Shown in pieces: positions 15,090-25,708 of a stretch of DNA of 33,014 nt (its first letter is position 1; every line of letters starts with the position of its first letter). The notes beneath the pieces were generated by a model. The model made no database searches. It was not told the DNA's origin and saw only the letters and a list, made by a program, of their open reading frames with translations. Made by a program: the position numbers and the translations under genes. The stretch is from Rhodospirillum sp. (GTDB taxonomy: Bacteria > Pseudomonadota > Alphaproteobacteria > Rhodospirillales > Rhodospirillaceae), in the NCBI GenBank assembly GCA_021741145.1, contig JAIOYK010000061.1:1-33014 (forward strand), in the 5' to 3' direction.

Positions 15090-16580
15090 CTAATCAATCG
15101 CGCTCGACACCCGCTTGACCGCCCGTGCCCAGCCCGCGAGCAGGCGTTCCCGGTCGGCTCCGTCAAGGCGCGGCTGGAACAGCCGGTCACGCCGCCAGCG
15201 GCTGGACAGGTCGTCCAACCCGGCGAAGAGGCCAACGGTTAACCCCGCGAGATAGGCCGCGCCCAGGGCCGTGGTTTCGATGACCTCGGGCCGTTCGACC
15301 TCGACGGAGGTCACGTCGGCCAGGAACTGGCAGATCCAGTCGTTGACGACCATGCCGCCGTCGACCCGCAGGGACAGAAGCCGGGTTCCGCTATCGGCGC
15401 CCATGGCGTCGAGCAGATCCCGGGTCTGGTATCCCTGGGCCTCCAGGGCCGCGCGGACGATTTGCTCCAGCGAGGTATCCCGGGTCAGGCCGATGATCGC
15501 GCCCCGCGCCGCCGGATCCCAATGGGGAGCGCCCAGGCCGGTGAAGGCGGGGACCATGTAGCAGCCTCCCGTATCGGACACGGACCGGGCCATCCGTTCC
15601 GTTTCATCGGCCGAGGCGATCAGCCGCAAGCCATCCCGCAGCCATTGCACCGCGGCGCCCGCGACAAAAATGGATCCCTCCAGGGCGTAGGTGGTCCGGC
15701 CCTCCAGGCGATAGGCAATCGTGGTCAGCAACCGGTTCCGACTGAGCCGGGGGGTCTCGCCGATGTTCATGAGCGCGAAGGCGCCGGTTCCATAGGTGGA
15801 TTTCACCATGCCCGGCTCGAAACAGGCTTGCCCGATCACCGCGGCCTGCTGGTCCCCGGCCACGCCGGTGATGGGGATGGCGCGTCCGAACAGCGCCGCA
15901 TCCGTCTCTCCGAACCGGGCCGCGCTATCGAGCACCTCGGGCAGGATCGCCGCGGGGATCGTGAACAGGGCCAGAAGGTCCTCGTCCCAGCGGTTGCGGT
16001 GGATATCGAACAGTTGGGTCCGCGACGCGTTGGTCGCGTCCGTCACATGGACCGCCCCCCCGGTCAGCTTGAAGATCAGCCAGGAATCAACGGTGCCGAA
16101 GGCCAGATCCCCAGCCTCGGCGCGGGTTCGGATGTCTGGCCCCGCATTGTCCAACAGCCAGGACAGTTTGGTCGACGAGAAATAGGGATCGATCAGCAAA
16201 CCCGTGCGGTCACGGATCAGCGCTTCATGGTTTCCGGCGACCAAATCCCGGCATTGGGCGGTGCCCCGCCGATCTTGCCAGACGATGGCGTTATAGACGG
16301 GCTCGCCCGTCGCCCGATCCCAAAGCACCGCGGTTTCTCGTTGGTTGGTGATACCGATGGCGGCGATGTCCCGGGCCGCCAGACCGGCCGAGGCGATGGC
16401 CTCCCGGCAGGTGGACAGGGTATCGCGCCAAATGTCCATGGCGTCGTGCTCGACCCAGCCGTCCTGGGGAAAGTGCTGGGGCAGCTCCTTCTGGGCGGAG
16501 GCGAGCGCACGCCCCTGGTCATCGAAAACAATGGCCCGCGAGCTGGTGGTACCCTGGTCGATGGCGAGGATATGGCGCAT
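15090..16580 (-). CDS. glpK: Glycerol kinase
   Basis: A FGGY-family kinase that phosphorylates glycerol to sn-glycerol-3-phosphate, trapping what the adjacent ABC importer brings in. The 496-residue product matches the usual length. It shows the N-terminal phosphate loop [30 protein letters not shown], the [13 protein letters not shown] segment, [19 protein letters not shown] and the C-terminal [20 protein letters not shown]. The start is the ATG at 16580. An in-frame ATG at 16595 is possible. It is the last gene of the glp operon, separated from glpV by a strong stem-loop. Confidence 0.96.
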   Translation of the reverse strand: MRHILAIDQGTTSSRAIVFDDQGRALASAQKELPQHFPQDGWVEHDAMDIWRDTLSTCREAIASAGLAARDIAAIGITNQRETAVLWDRATGEPVYNAIVWQDRRGTAQCRDLVAGNHEALIRDRTGLLIDPYFSSTKLSWLLDNAGPDIRTRAEAGDLAFGTVDSWLIFKLTGGAVHVTDATNASRTQLFDIHRNRWDEDLLALFTIPAAILPEVLDSAARFGETDAALFGRAIPITGVAGDQQAAVIGQACFEPGMVKSTYGTGAFALMNIGETPRLSRNRLLTTIAYRLEGRTTYALEGSIFVAGAAVQWLRDGLRLIASADETERMARSVSDTGGCYMVPAFTGLGAPHWDPAARGAIIGLTRDTSLEQIVRAALEAQGYQTRDLLDAMGADSGTRLLSLRVDGGMVVNDWICQFLADVTSVEVERPEVIETTALGAAYLAGLTVGLFAGLDDLSSRWRRDRLFQPRLDGADRERLLAGWARAVKRVSSAID

Positions 16581-16651
16581 GGGACGGTCTTTCATTCCTG
16601 TCCGTGTCCCATGGCGCGGTGTGAAAGCCGTCCCATGGGAAGCTATGAAAT

Positions 16652-16678
16652 GGGACCGGAGAACCTGTCTCCGGTCCC
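16652..16678 (-). other. Perfect 11-bp stem-loop between glpV and glpK
   Basis: GGGACCGGAGA and TCTCCGGTCCC pair perfectly around a 5-base loop, 23 bases after the glpV stop. Only ATTTCAT follows on the minus strand, so termination would be partial. Such hairpins behind binding-protein genes typically protect the upstream message and lower downstream expression, giving excess binding protein over kinase. Confidence 0.65.
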
Positions 16679-16701
16679 AAACGATCGTACGGCCGGACGG
16701 A

Positions 16702-18423
16702 CTACTTGGCCATGGCATCCTTCCAGCTCTTGACCAGTTCGTCATAGTCCACGGTCATGCCCTGGGGCTTCTCGTTGTCAAGCTTGGCCTTGGGGGCGCC
16801 CGGTTGGTCGAACCAGTATTGGGCGTCCCTGGGCTCATTGAGCTTGGGACCGCAATCCCCCTGGATGCCCGCACGCTCAATACGCTCCATCACCGCGTCC
16901 TGCTGCTCGGCGAGGCTGTCCATGGCTTGCTGGGGCGTCTTGTCGCCGGTCACGGCGTCGGCCACGTTCTGCCACCACAACTGGGCGAGCTTGGGATAGT
17001 CGGGGACGTTGGTGCCGGTCGGCGTCCACTGCACCCGGGCCGGGCTGCGGTAGAACTCGACCAGACCACCCAGCAGGGGCGCCCGCTCGGTGAAGGAGGC
17101 ATCCCGGATGTCGCTGTCGCGGATCGGCGTCAGCCCCACATGGGTCTTCTTCAACGAGACGGTCTTGGAGACCACGAACTGGGCGTAGAGCCAGGCGGCC
17201 TTGCGGCGCTCCACCGGGGTGGACTTCATCAGGGTCCAGGATCCCGTGTCCTGGTACCCGAGCTTCATGCCCTCTTCCCAATAGGGACCGTGGGGGGAGG
17301 GGGCCATCCGCCATTTGGGGGTGCCGTCGGCGTTGACCACTGGGGTCCCTTCCTTGGCCATGTCGGCGGTGAAGGCGGTGTACCAGAAAATCTGCTGGGC
17401 CACGTTGCCCTGGGCGGGAACGGGACCGGCTTCGGAGAAGGTCATGCCCGCGGCCTCGGGGGGCGCGTAGGCCTTCAGCCAGTCAATGTACTTGGTCAGG
17501 GAATAGACCGCGGCCGGACCGTTGGTGGCCCCGCCCCGGGTGACCGAGGAGCCGACCGGACGGCAGCCGTCCACACGGATACCCCATTCGTCCACGGGCA
17601 AGCCGTTGGGAATGCCCTTGTCGCCCGCGCCGGCCATGGACAGCCAAGCGTCGGTGAAGCGCCAACCCAGGGAGGGGTCCTTCTTCCCATAATCCATATG
17701 GCCGTAGATGGGCTTGCCATCGACTTCCTTGATGTCGTTGGTGAAGAAATCGGCGATATCCTGGTAGGCGGACCAGTTCACCGGAACGCCCAGGTCATAG
17801 CCGTATTTGGCCTTGAACTTGGCCTTGATGTCCGGATTGGTGAACAGGTCGTAGCGGAACCAATAGAGGTTCGCGAACTGCTGGTCGGGCAACTGGTAGA
17901 GCTTGCCGTCCGGACCGGTGGTGAAGCTCAGCCCCATGAAATCGTCGAGGTCGAGCATGGGGTCGGTGACATCCTTGCCCTCGCCCGCCATCCAGTCGGT
18001 GAGCGGCACCACCTGCTGATAGCGGAAGTGGGTGCCGATCAGATCGGAGTCATTGATGTAGGCGTCGTAGATGTTGCGGCCCGATTGCATCTGGGTCTGC
18101 AACTTCTCGATCACGTCACCCTCGCCGATCAGGTCGTGGGTGAGGTTGATGCCCGTGATCTCGGAGAAAGCCTTGGCCAGGGTCTTGGACTCGTATTCAT
18201 GGGTCGTGATGGTCTCCGACACCACGTTGATGTCCATGCCCTTGAAGGGTTCGGCGGCCTTGATGAACCACTCCATTTCCTTCTTCTGCTCGTCCTTGGA
18301 GAGCGTCGAGGGTTGGAACTCGTCGTTGATCCATTTCTCGGCCGCCGCCATGTCGGCCCAAGCCGGGCTCGCCATCGCGAGAACCGCGGCCGAAGCCATG
18401 GCCATGAGAGCTGATTTATTCAC
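16702..18423 (-). CDS. glpV: Glycerol ABC transporter, periplasmic binding protein
   Basis: A 573-residue extracellular solute-binding protein of the family 1 type, with a clear Sec signal peptide ([20 protein letters not shown], predicted cleavage after AWA near residue 23). The GTG start at 18423 has GGAGG six bases before it. The length and the flanking permeases, kinase and dehydrogenase match GlpV of the rhizobial glycerol importer. It would capture glycerol in the periplasm for GlpP/GlpQ. Binding residues cannot be assigned from sequence alone. Placement after the permeases and glpU and before glpK matches the rhizobial order. Confidence 0.93.
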   Translation of the reverse strand: MNKSALMAMASAAVLAMASPAWADMAAAEKWINDEFQPSTLSKDEQKKEMEWFIKAAEPFKGMDINVVSETITTHEYESKTLAKAFSEITGINLTHDLIGEGDVIEKLQTQMQSGRNIYDAYINDSDLIGTHFRYQQVVPLTDWMAGEGKDVTDPMLDLDDFMGLSFTTGPDGKLYQLPDQQFANLYWFRYDLFTNPDIKAKFKAKYGYDLGVPVNWSAYQDIADFFTNDIKEVDGKPIYGHMDYGKKDPSLGWRFTDAWLSMAGAGDKGIPNGLPVDEWGIRVDGCRPVGSSVTRGGATNGPAAVYSLTKYIDWLKAYAPPEAAGMTFSEAGPVPAQGNVAQQIFWYTAFTADMAKEGTPVVNADGTPKWRMAPSPHGPYWEEGMKLGYQDTGSWTLMKSTPVERRKAAWLYAQFVVSKTVSLKKTHVGLTPIRDSDIRDASFTERAPLLGGLVEFYRSPARVQWTPTGTNVPDYPKLAQLWWQNVADAVTGDKTPQQAMDSLAEQQDAVMERIERAGIQGDCGPKLNEPRDAQYWFDQPGAPKAKLDNEKPQGMTVDYDELVKSWKDAMAK

Positions 18424-18499
18424 GTTAATCCTCCCAATGCTTCCGCGCGTTGTTTGGGTCTTCCGGCCGCGCGCGGTTTTTCAGCCGGAGAATGGTCCG

Positions 18500-18778
18500 T
18501 CAAACCCACCTGAAGACACAGGCGGCGTAGACGAGGCAAATCAAGGTGGCCACCCAAAGAAGCGACCCGACCAAGCCCAACCAGGCCAGGTGGATGAAGG
18601 CGCTTCCCAGCAGGGAAATGAACAACCGGTCGCCCCGTGTGGTCTTCAATCCAAGCACGCCCACCCGGGCCACCGTGGGACAGCGGACCTCCAGCACTGT
18701 CATGGTGATCAGGATCACGGCGATGGCGATGAAGAACAGGGCGGTCGGCCAGGTCCAGGCCATCCAGTCGAGTGTCAT
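18500..18778 (-). CDS. glpU: Small two- to three-helix membrane protein of the glycerol transporter (DUF2160 type)
   Basis: A 92-residue membrane protein with hydrophobic segments at about 10-30 (TALFFIAIAVILITMTVLEV), 52-68 and 70-88. It lacks a binding-protein-dependent transport (EAA) loop. Its position between the permease and binding-protein genes is that of GlpU, a small protein of unknown function in rhizobial glycerol importers. The ATG at 18778 lies 22 bases after glpQ. It may be an accessory subunit or assembly factor, but nothing in the sequence shows which. Confidence 0.85.
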   Translation of the reverse strand: MTLDWMAWTWPTALFFIAIAVILITMTVLEVRCPTVARVGVLGLKTTRGDRLFISLLGSAFIHLAWLGLVGSLLWVATLICLVYAACVFRWV

Positions 18779-18800
18779 GGTCCCGTTTCCTTCCGTTCGA

Positions 18801-19667
<867 letters not shown>

Positions 19668-19759
19668 GGTCCGTTTCCCTTGGTTCCCTGGTACACATAC
19701 ACGCGGTCCGCGCGGTTTATCCGCGTCTTTCGGTTTGGTGGAGGCGGAAAGGAGAGGAC

Positions 19760-20653
<894 letters not shown>

Positions 20654-20655
20654 GG

Positions 20656-21738
20656 TCACAGGCTCCCTTCCACCAGATGGTCGTTGACATACAGGTTGAT
20701 CCGGCCCGGATCGATGGACAGGCGGGCGCGGTCCCCATCGAAGCGGGCGCTTTCCGGCGCCACCACGGCCATGGGGTGCCCCTCCAGGGTGACCCGGGCG
20801 ATCTTGTAGCGGCCCACGTCCTCCATGGCCTGGATCGTCACCGGACACCCCTGTCCATCCGCGGCCAGACCCAGGAACTCGGGCCGGACGCCCAATTCCA
20901 CCTTGGCCCCGGCGGCGGGTGGGGCATAACCGCGGCCTAAGTCAAGGGCTTGCCCCCCCACATGGGCGGTGCTGCCCTCCACCCGGCAGGGCAGAACGTT
21001 CATTCCCGGAGAGCCGATGAAATAACCGACGAAGGTGTGGGCCGGGCGCTCGAACAGCTCCTCCGGCGTGCCCACCTGGACCACCTCGCCGTCATACATG
21101 ACCACCACCTTGTCGGCGAAGGTCAGGGCCTCGGTCTGGTCGTGGGTGACATAGACCATGGTGAAGTCATAGCGGCGGTGCAGGTCCTTCAACTGGCGCC
21201 GCAACACCCACTTCAGGTGGGGGTCGATGACCGTCAGCGGCTCGTCGAACAGGATCGCCGCCGTGTCCTGGCGCACGAGACCGCGACCCAGGGAAATCTT
21301 CTGCTTGGCGTCCGCCGTCAGGCCCCGGGCCTTGTGGTCCAGTTCCGCGGTCATGTGCAGGGATTCGGCGATTTCCGCCACCCGGGTCTTGATCTCGGCC
21401 TCGGGCACGCCGCGATTGCGCAGGGGGAATTCCAGGTTCTGGCGGACGGTCATGGTGTCGTAGATAACCGGGAACTGGAACACCTGGGCGATGTTCCGGT
21501 CCTCGGTGATGATCTGGGTCATGTCCCGACCGTCGAAAAGCACCCGCCCCTGGGAGGGCACGAGCAGGCCGGACATGATGTTCAACAGGGTCGTCTTGCC
21601 GCAGCCCGAGGGGCCGAGCAGGGCATAGGCGCCCCCGTCCTCCCAGGACAGGGTCATTTCCTTGAGCGCGTAGTCGGCGCGGCTGGCCGGATTGGACATG
21701 TAGGAATGGGCGAGGTCGACGAGGTCGATGCGGGCCAT
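20656..21738 (-). CDS. glpT: Glycerol ABC transporter ATPase with degenerate ABC signature
   Basis: A 360-residue MalK-type ATPase. Walker A is GPSGCGKT (42-49), the Q-loop glutamine is Q88, Walker B is ILFDEP (D165, E166) and the switch histidine is H199 in YVTHDQTEA. The ABC signature, normally LSGGQ, reads LTADA (140-144), losing both glycines and the glutamine. The D-loop is also unusual (LTVID). A C-terminal TOBE-like regulatory region follows about residue 240. Its partner GlpS has a proper signature but lacks the switch histidine, so the pair predicts an asymmetric dimer. It lies 20 bases after glpS and 2 bases before glpP. Confidence 0.93.
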   Translation of the reverse strand: MARIDLVDLAHSYMSNPASRADYALKEMTLSWEDGGAYALLGPSGCGKTTLLNIMSGLLVPSQGRVLFDGRDMTQIITEDRNIAQVFQFPVIYDTMTVRQNLEFPLRNRGVPEAEIKTRVAEIAESLHMTAELDHKARGLTADAKQKISLGRGLVRQDTAAILFDEPLTVIDPHLKWVLRRQLKDLHRRYDFTMVYVTHDQTEALTFADKVVVMYDGEVVQVGTPEELFERPAHTFVGYFIGSPGMNVLPCRVEGSTAHVGGQALDLGRGYAPPAAGAKVELGVRPEFLGLAADGQGCPVTIQAMEDVGRYKIARVTLEGHPMAVVAPESARFDGDRARLSIDPGRINLYVNDHLVEGSL

Positions 21739-21758
21739 GGCGGTCTATCCCTTCCGTC

Positions 21759-22850
21759 TCAAGCGGCTTCGGCGTGGTCGGGGACCACCACGAGTTGGTC
21801 ATCGGCGTCGAAGACAAAGCACCGGTCGGTATCCACATGGACCGTCATATCGGCCCCAGGCGCGGCCCGGGTCACACCATGGGTCAGGGAGACCCATTTC
21901 TGCCCCAGGACCTCCAAGTGGATGAAACTCTCCGATCCGGTGATTTCCGCGACGGACACCCGACCCTGGGCGCTCAACACCCGGGGACCGGCCTTCGACG
22001 GATCCAAACCCAGGAGATGGGGGCGGAACGCCAGGGTGTAGGCACCGTCCGGCAAACCGGCCAAACTCGCGCCGACGGCGACGGAGGTTCCGTCCGGCGC
22101 CTGGACGCCCGTCCCCCGCTTGGTCACCGGCAGGCTGTTCAACGGCGGATCGGAGAAAGCCCGGGCCGTGCGCAAGTCCACCGGGCGGCGGTAGACCTCC
22201 AAGGTCGGGCCGCACTGGGTAATCCGCCCCTCGTGCAGGGTTGCCGTATTGCCGCCCAGAAGAAGCGCTTCCTCCGGCTCGGTGGTGGCATAGACCAGGA
22301 TGGCGCCGGAGGCCGCGAAGATGCGCGGCAGTTCGACCCGCAATTCCTCGCGCAGCTTGTAGTCCAGGTTTGCGAGCGGTTCGTCCAACAGAACGAGGTC
22401 CGCCTGTTTAACCAGGGCCCGGGCCAGGGCGCAGCGTTGCTGCTGGCCGCCGGACAGGTGGAGGGGCGTGCGTTCCAGCATGGGGGCGAGGCGCAAGAGT
22501 TCCGCGGCCTCTCGAACGCGGCGGTCGATCTCCTCGCGGGGCAACCGGGCCACCCGCAGGGGCGAGGCGATGTTTTCGTATACGGTCAGCGTCGGATAAT
22601 TGATGAACTGCTGGTAGACCATGGCCACGTCACGGTCGCGCACGCCGATACCGGTCACATCCCGGTGGTCGATCAAAACCCGTCCGGAGGTGGGCGCGTC
22701 GAGACCCGCCATGATCCGCATCAGGCTGGTCTTTCCCGATAGCGTGGGGCCGAGCAGGTTGTTCAGGGTTCCCCGTTCCAGAGACAGCGAAACGCCGCTC
22801 AGGTGGTCCTCCCCGCCAACACGCTTGCCGACGTTCTCAAGAATCAGCAT
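21759..22850 (-). CDS. glpS: Glycerol ABC transporter ATPase lacking the switch histidine
   Basis: A 363-residue MalK-type ATPase. Walker A is an uncommon GPTLSGKT (34-41), the Q-loop is in VYQQFINYP (Q80), the signature is canonical HLSGGQQQR (132-136) and Walker B is LVLLDEP (D156, E157). Where ATPases of this class have YVTHD, this one has YATTE, so the switch histidine is Thr190. A TOBE-like C-terminal region follows. It is the first transporter gene behind glpD, after a 105-base gap carrying two hairpins. Two distinct ATPases instead of one MalK-like homodimer is characteristic of this glycerol importer. Confidence 0.93.
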   Translation of the reverse strand: MLILENVGKRVGGEDHLSGVSLSLERGTLNNLLGPTLSGKTSLMRIMAGLDAPTSGRVLIDHRDVTGIGVRDRDVAMVYQQFINYPTLTVYENIASPLRVARLPREEIDRRVREAAELLRLAPMLERTPLHLSGGQQQRCALARALVKQADLVLLDEPLANLDYKLREELRVELPRIFAASGAILVYATTEPEEALLLGGNTATLHEGRITQCGPTLEVYRRPVDLRTARAFSDPPLNSLPVTKRGTGVQAPDGTSVAVGASLAGLPDGAYTLAFRPHLLGLDPSKAGPRVLSAQGRVSVAEITGSESFIHLEVLGQKWVSLTHGVTRAAPGADMTVHVDTDRCFVFDADDQLVVVPDHAEAA

Positions 22851-22883
22851 GAGACATTTCCTTGTGTTCCCTATCCCATTCCA

Positions 22884-22929
22884 GCCTCTGGCTCTCCAGA
22901 GGCCTCTCCGACCCGCCGGTTTTCCGGCG
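22884..22929 (-). other. Two adjacent perfect stem-loops between glpD and glpS
   Basis: GCCTCTGG-CTCT-CCAGAGGC (22884-22903) and CGCCGG-TTTT-CCGGCG (22914-22929) stand 10 bases apart in the glpD-glpS gap. Neither is followed by a T-run on the minus strand. They could stabilise the glpD end of the message or attenuate transporter expression. Confidence 0.55.
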
Positions 22930-22955
22930 TTATGTCGGTGTTTGTCGGTGCCCGT

Positions 22956-24509
22956 TCAGGCCGCGCTATGGGCGATCCGGGGCGCGTTATCCTTCATCCA
23001 GTCATCTAAATCGGCGATTTCGCCTGGGCTCATGCGCAAGCCCATCTTGGTCCGACGCCAGACCACGTCCTCGGCGCGGCGGGCGAATTCCCGCCGCACC
23101 AGATAATTGACCTCCCGCTCGGTCAACCCAGCCCCGAAGGACCGCCCCATGTCGGCGGTGCTCCGCGCGTCCCCCAGCAACTCCCGCGCCCGGGTGCCGT
23201 ACAGGCGGGCGAAGCGGTGGGCCTGGGAATCCTCGAGGAAGGGATAGGACCAGCGCAATTGGGCGACCAAGGCCTCCCGGCCATCAACGGGAAAATTGCC
23301 TCCGGGCAGGGCCCGGCCAGCTGTCCAGGGCGCTCCCATGGCGGGAAGGGCGGGACGGATCTTCTCCAAGGCCGCTTCGGTCAGCTTACGGTAGGTGGTG
23401 ATTTTACCGCCAAAGACGGAGAGCAAAAGCGGCGTTTCCCGGCCATCTCCATCGGTGGAGAGCACATAGTCTCGGGTGGCTTGTTGGGCGCTGCTGGCCC
23501 CATCATCGTGCAGAGGCCGGACGCCCGAATAACTCCACCGCATGGCCGCGCGGGTCACCGGTGTCTTGAAATAACCGCTGACCGCGGCGAGCAGATAATC
23601 GATCTCATCCTCGGTGATGGCCACCGCGGCGGGGTCGCCCTGGTAGTCCACATCCGTGGTCCCTATGAGGGTGAAATCCTCCTCATAGGGAATGGCGAAC
23701 GTGATCCGCCCGTCGGCGTTCTGGAAAATGTAACACCGATCATGGTCGAACATGCGGTCGACGACGATATGGCTGCCCTTGACCAGGCGGATCCGTTCCC
23801 CGGAGTTGGACCGGACAATGCCGGTCAGCACCTCCTGAACCCAGGGACCCGCGGCGTTGACCAGAACGCGGGCACGCGCGGTTTCGCGCGCTCCGCTTTC
23901 GCTTTCCAGGGTCAGGGTCCAAGCCCCCGCCTCGCGGACGGCGGAAACGCATTTGGTCCGCACCCGGATTTCGGCGCCCCGCTCCAGGGCGTCCAAGGCA
24001 TTGAGGGACACCAGACGGCTATCCTCCACCCAGCAATCCGAATACTCGAAGCCCTTGGTGAAACGGGCGTTCAGGGGCCTGCCCCGATCATCGTTGGTCA
24101 ACGATAGGATTTCAGTTCCAGGGAGGATCTTCCGCCCCCCCAGGTGATCGTAGAGAAACAGGCCAAGCCTCAGGAACCAGAAAGGACGCAGTCCCTCGTG
24201 GTGTGGCAGAACAAAGCGCAAGGGATGGATGATATGGGGCGCGGCCCGCAGCAGAACCTCGCGTTCCTTCAGGGCCTCGCGGACCAAGCGGAATTCGTAG
24301 TATTCCAGATAGCGCAAACCCCCATGGATCAACTTGGTGCTGGCGGAACTGGTCCCTCCCCCAATGTCGCCCTGCTCGCACAACAGAACGGAAAGCCCCC
24401 GCCCGGCGGCGTCGCGGGCGATACCGCAGCCGTTGACGCCACCGCCAATGATCGCGATATCGCGCGTCTCGCCGATCCCGGTCTCTCTTTTCGCCATGCC
24501 TTCAGTCAT
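22956..24509 (-). CDS. glpD: Aerobic glycerol-3-phosphate dehydrogenase
   Basis: A 517-residue FAD enzyme that oxidises sn-glycerol-3-phosphate to dihydroxyacetone phosphate at the inner membrane, feeding electrons to quinone. Near the N-terminus is the dinucleotide motif DIAIIGGGVNGCGIARDAAG, followed by the family signature GGGTSSASTKLIHGGLRYLE. Further on come RWSYSGVRPLHDD and FGGKITTYRKLTE, both typical of GlpD. The C-terminal helical domain ends near IAHSAA. The ATG at 24509 overlaps the glpR stop by 8 bases, which suggests coupled translation. An in-frame ATG at 24497 is also possible. The long upstream open frame lies within glpR and is not part of the protein. Confidence 0.95.
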   Translation of the reverse strand: MTEGMAKRETGIGETRDIAIIGGGVNGCGIARDAAGRGLSVLLCEQGDIGGGTSSASTKLIHGGLRYLEYYEFRLVREALKEREVLLRAAPHIIHPLRFVLPHHEGLRPFWFLRLGLFLYDHLGGRKILPGTEILSLTNDDRGRPLNARFTKGFEYSDCWVEDSRLVSLNALDALERGAEIRVRTKCVSAVREAGAWTLTLESESGARETARARVLVNAAGPWVQEVLTGIVRSNSGERIRLVKGSHIVVDRMFDHDRCYIFQNADGRITFAIPYEEDFTLIGTTDVDYQGDPAAVAITEDEIDYLLAAVSGYFKTPVTRAAMRWSYSGVRPLHDDGASSAQQATRDYVLSTDGDGRETPLLLSVFGGKITTYRKLTEAALEKIRPALPAMGAPWTAGRALPGGNFPVDGREALVAQLRWSYPFLEDSQAHRFARLYGTRARELLGDARSTADMGRSFGAGLTEREVNYLVRREFARRAEDVVWRRTKMGLRMSPGEIADLDDWMKDNAPRIAHSAA

Positions 24510-25293
24510 CTTTCCGCTCGCTTTCCGCCGGACCGGTTTCATGGATGGCGGTTCCGGCCTCTCGACACAGATCCCGAATTGCGTCCGAGGGGACAAAATC
24601 CGTAACGAAGGCATCCAATTGCGCCAGATGCCCCATGCGCACGGGAGCGCGCCTTTCGAATTTCGAGGAATCCGAAACAAGAATGGTCCGCCGCGCATTC
24701 GCCATGATCGCCTGCGTAATGCGAACCTCTCGGTAGTCGTAGTCCAGCAGGGTCCCATCCGCGTCAATGGCACTGGTGCCAATGACCGCGGTGTCGACCT
24801 TGAACTGGTTGATCATGTCCAGAGCCGCCTCGCCGACGATCCCCCCATCGGACTTGCGTAAAACTCCGCCCAGGATCACCACCTCGACAGCGGGCGCTGC
24901 TTGCAAGGTATTGGCTACGTTTATGTTATTCGTGATCGCCAGAAGATCGACCCGCCCCACGAGGGCGCGAGCCACCGCTTCGGTCGTGGTGCCCAGGTTG
25001 ATAAAAAGAGAGCTGTTATCGGGAACCAGTTCAGCCGCGGCCAGACCGATCCGCTCCTTCGCCTCGGATGCCACCAGCCGCCGCGCCTCGTAGCCGACAT
25101 TGGCCGCGCCGGTCCGCAAAAGGGCACCGCCATGGGTCCTTGTGAGGTCCTGGCTTTCGCAAAGGTCGTTCAGATCCTTTCGGATCGTCTGAGGCGAAAC
25201 CGAAAACCGCGTCGACAAATCCTCCACCATCACCCGCCCATGTTCCCGGGCCAGGGATAAAATCAGCTGTTTTCTGGGCAGCGTGGGGGACAT
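24502..25293 (-). CDS. glpR: DeoR-family glycerol-3-phosphate regulon repressor
   Basis: A 263-residue repressor with an N-terminal DeoR helix-turn-helix (RKQLILSLAREHGRVMVEDL, FSVSPQTIRKDLNDL, residues about 7-58). A phosphosugar-binding domain with GTTTEAVARAL and ILGGVLRKSDGGIVG follows. Glycerol-3-phosphate is the usual inducer in this family. It is the first gene of the glp operon and overlaps glpD. The region upstream contains palindromes with TTCG/CGAA cores and a TTGACA, suggesting that the operon represses itself until glycerol-3-phosphate accumulates. Confidence 0.93.
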   Translation of the reverse strand: MSPTLPRKQLILSLAREHGRVMVEDLSTRFSVSPQTIRKDLNDLCESQDLTRTHGGALLRTGAANVGYEARRLVASEAKERIGLAAAELVPDNSSLFINLGTTTEAVARALVGRVDLLAITNNINVANTLQAAPAVEVVILGGVLRKSDGGIVGEAALDMINQFKVDTAVIGTSAIDADGTLLDYDYREVRITQAIMANARRTILVSDSSKFERRAPVRMGHLAQLDAFVTDFVPSDAIRDLCREAGTAIHETGPAESERKDD

Positions 25294-25339
25294 TGGGGAG
25301 CCTTCTCCGGAGCGACAAAACCAACCAGGACGCTTAGAA

Positions 25340-25430
25340 TTCCAGGAAACCGACTTTCATGTCAAACCAAAACTTTCCTTATTGCGATGCAATACGAAAC
25401 TTCGTAACAATATTTCGAAGGTTTCGACCC
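25340..25430 (-). promoter_or_regulatory. glp operon promoter with clustered palindromes, candidate GlpR operators
   Basis: On the minus strand a consensus -35 TTGACA (complement of 25360-25365) lies 67 bases upstream of the glpR ATG, with a weak AATTCT 18 bases downstream as -10. Immediately upstream are TATTGC-gat-GCAATA (25380-25394), TACGAA-ac-TTCGTA (25393-25406) and a TTTCGAAGGTTTCGA element (25414-25428). The first two are perfect palindromes. Recurrent TTCG/CGAA cores are reminiscent of DeoR-family operators. The whole block is AT-rich compared with its surroundings. Confidence 0.6.
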
Positions 25431-25708
25431 GTCCCTCGCCCTTTCCCAACCGCGCGGAGCGTCCCCTGAACGCGCGAACGGGTCACGGCCGAGGGCCACT
25501 TGCGTGACGGCTGAATCACGCAAGTGCCCCTCGCATCTTGATGTGTCGAAGGTTCAAACCGCGACCGTGGGGCCACTTTCGCCGACACGGCTCTCTTGGC
25601 CTCGCCCCGCTCGAATGGCGAGGATTGGGGTCGGGCCCCCGGGACTCGGCATACTCTCCGGAGTCCCATCCACAGGGTCAGGGTGACGCCCTCGCCCCCA
25701 CCGGCGCC
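25431..25708. other. Intergenic region between hpd and the glp promoter, with two hairpins
   Basis: No credible gene. A long inverted repeat at 25491-25532 has 17-base arms with one mismatch (core CACTTGCGTGA-N8-TCACGCAAGTG). A second hairpin, GGGACTC-N13-GAGTCCC, spans 25641-25667, about 40 bases after the hpd stop. Neither has a T-run on the minus strand. Either may end or protect the hpd message. The first could also be a dimer-binding site. Confidence 0.5.

Noticed and set aside
16345-18414. 689-codon plus-strand frame opposite glpK and glpV
   Set aside because: It is antisense to a kinase and a signal-bearing binding protein with clear motifs, and has no ribosome-binding site or recognisable domain.
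25491-25532. Long inverted repeat as an intrinsic terminator of hpd
   Set aside because: No T-run follows on the minus strand and it lies almost 180 bases from the stop codon, so it is reported only as a hairpin.
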